From: Devosia sp.
GTDB lineage: Bacteria; Pseudomonadota; Alphaproteobacteria; Rhizobiales; Devosiaceae
DNA: 64,000 nt
Assembly (NCBI GenBank): GCA_017794705.1
Contig: CP051235.1
Coordinates: 1,985,010-2,049,009, forward strand
Reading direction: 5' to 3'
The first letter of the stretch is position 1. Each line of letters starts with the position of its first letter. The position numbers and the translations under genes were made by a program. Under the pieces are notes generated by a model. That model saw nothing but the letters and a program-made list of their open reading frames with translations. It was not told the DNA's origin and ran no database searches. Shown in pieces: positions 63,840 through 64,000 of this stretch.

Positions 63840-64000
63840 ATGTCTGGGGCGGCAAGCAAGAAACCGGTGGCCGGCGCCGCTGCCCAAACCCGGCAGCGCG
63901 CGCTCAACAAGGCAATGGGTGACGCGCAGCGCAGCTTCAGATCCGGCGACCCGGCGCGGGCCGAAGCGATCTTGCGTCAGGTACTTGCCGCCGATCCCTT
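63840..64000 (+). CDS. TPR repeat protein, N-terminal part (cut by window edge)
   Basis: An open frame from ATG 63840, 3 nt after the rlmN stop, runs to the end of the window. It reads MSGAASKKPVAGAAAQTRQR..., then SFRSGDPARAEAILRQVLAADP, which is a TPR repeat. It may belong to the TPR-sulfotransferase kind seen at 41746-43689, but the rest is missing. Confidence 0.65.
   Translation, partial: MSGAASKKPVAGAAAQTRQRALNKAMGDAQRSFRSGDPARAEAILRQVLAADP

Overview
The window looks like ordinary GC-rich chromosome of an alphaproteobacterium, most likely of the order Hyphomicrobiales (Rhizobiales). The evidence is the gene families (IalB-like proteins, DUF2794, DUF1223, UPF0434/Trm112 next to a LON-domain protein and a CnoX-type thioredoxin), the order dapF-mtaB-ftsY...ccmGDCBA-acnA, and the block ffh-rpsP-rimM-trmD. 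I place it no lower than order, and only by inference. I see no insertion sequence, phage gene, integrase or CRISPR array.

Layout. 1-4.6 kb: start of ftsK (cut by the window edge), then two glnK-amtB pairs in tandem, each behind a sigma-54-type promoter. 4.6-8 kb: a ubiquinone-type FAD hydroxylase, a Trm112-like protein, a LON-domain protein, a CnoX-like thioredoxin and tRNA-Gly(GCC). 8-12 kb: a DUF1800-DUF1501 pair with a secreted companion of unknown function. 12.1-20.1 kb: rlpA, then a probable catabolic operon (N-formylglutamate-amidohydrolase-like enzyme, TRAP transporter, glutamine-synthetase-like ligase, iron alcohol dehydrogenase) facing a divergent RpiR regulator, with palindromic sites between them. 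20.1-22.6 kb: phnN, phnM and DUF1045 without the C-P lyase core. 22.6-30.4 kb: C3/2-hydroxyacid metabolism (hydroxypyruvate isomerase, HpcH/HpaI aldolase, tartronate semialdehyde reductase, a large FAD/Fe-S 2-hydroxyacid dehydrogenase), an AraC regulator and two membrane proteins. 30.4-34 kb: a metallo-hydrolase, an ECF sigma/anti-sigma pair with a secreted repeat protein, and a histidine-rich PadR repressor with its own promoter and operators.

34-39 kb: translation and secretion block ffh-rpsP-rimM-trmD, separated from rplS by two opposite-strand genes that look like copper handling. 39-45 kb: small unknown genes, an M29 aminopeptidase, a TPR-sulfotransferase and a soluble chemoreceptor. 45.3-51 kb: a tightly overlapping operon dapF-mtaB-ftsY-threonine aldolase-yciB-NTF2-like. 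51-54 kb: cytochrome c maturation genes ccmA-B-C-D-G on the minus strand. 54-64 kb: acnA, a methyltransferase, DUF1223, DUF2794, a GNAT acetyltransferase, a Bax-inhibitor-like protein, thpR, two IalB-like secreted proteins, rlmN, and the start of a TPR protein cut by the right edge.

No dramatic new system stands out. The most interesting leads are the RpiR/GS-like/TRAP/amidohydrolase operon (possible gamma-glutamyl route for an imported nitrogen compound), the DUF1800-DUF1501-secreted-protein trio, the autoregulated histidine-rich PadR gene, a transmembrane-free chemoreceptor with a C-terminal sensor domain, and six convergent gene pairs that interlock their stop codons on a shared CTAG or CTAA.
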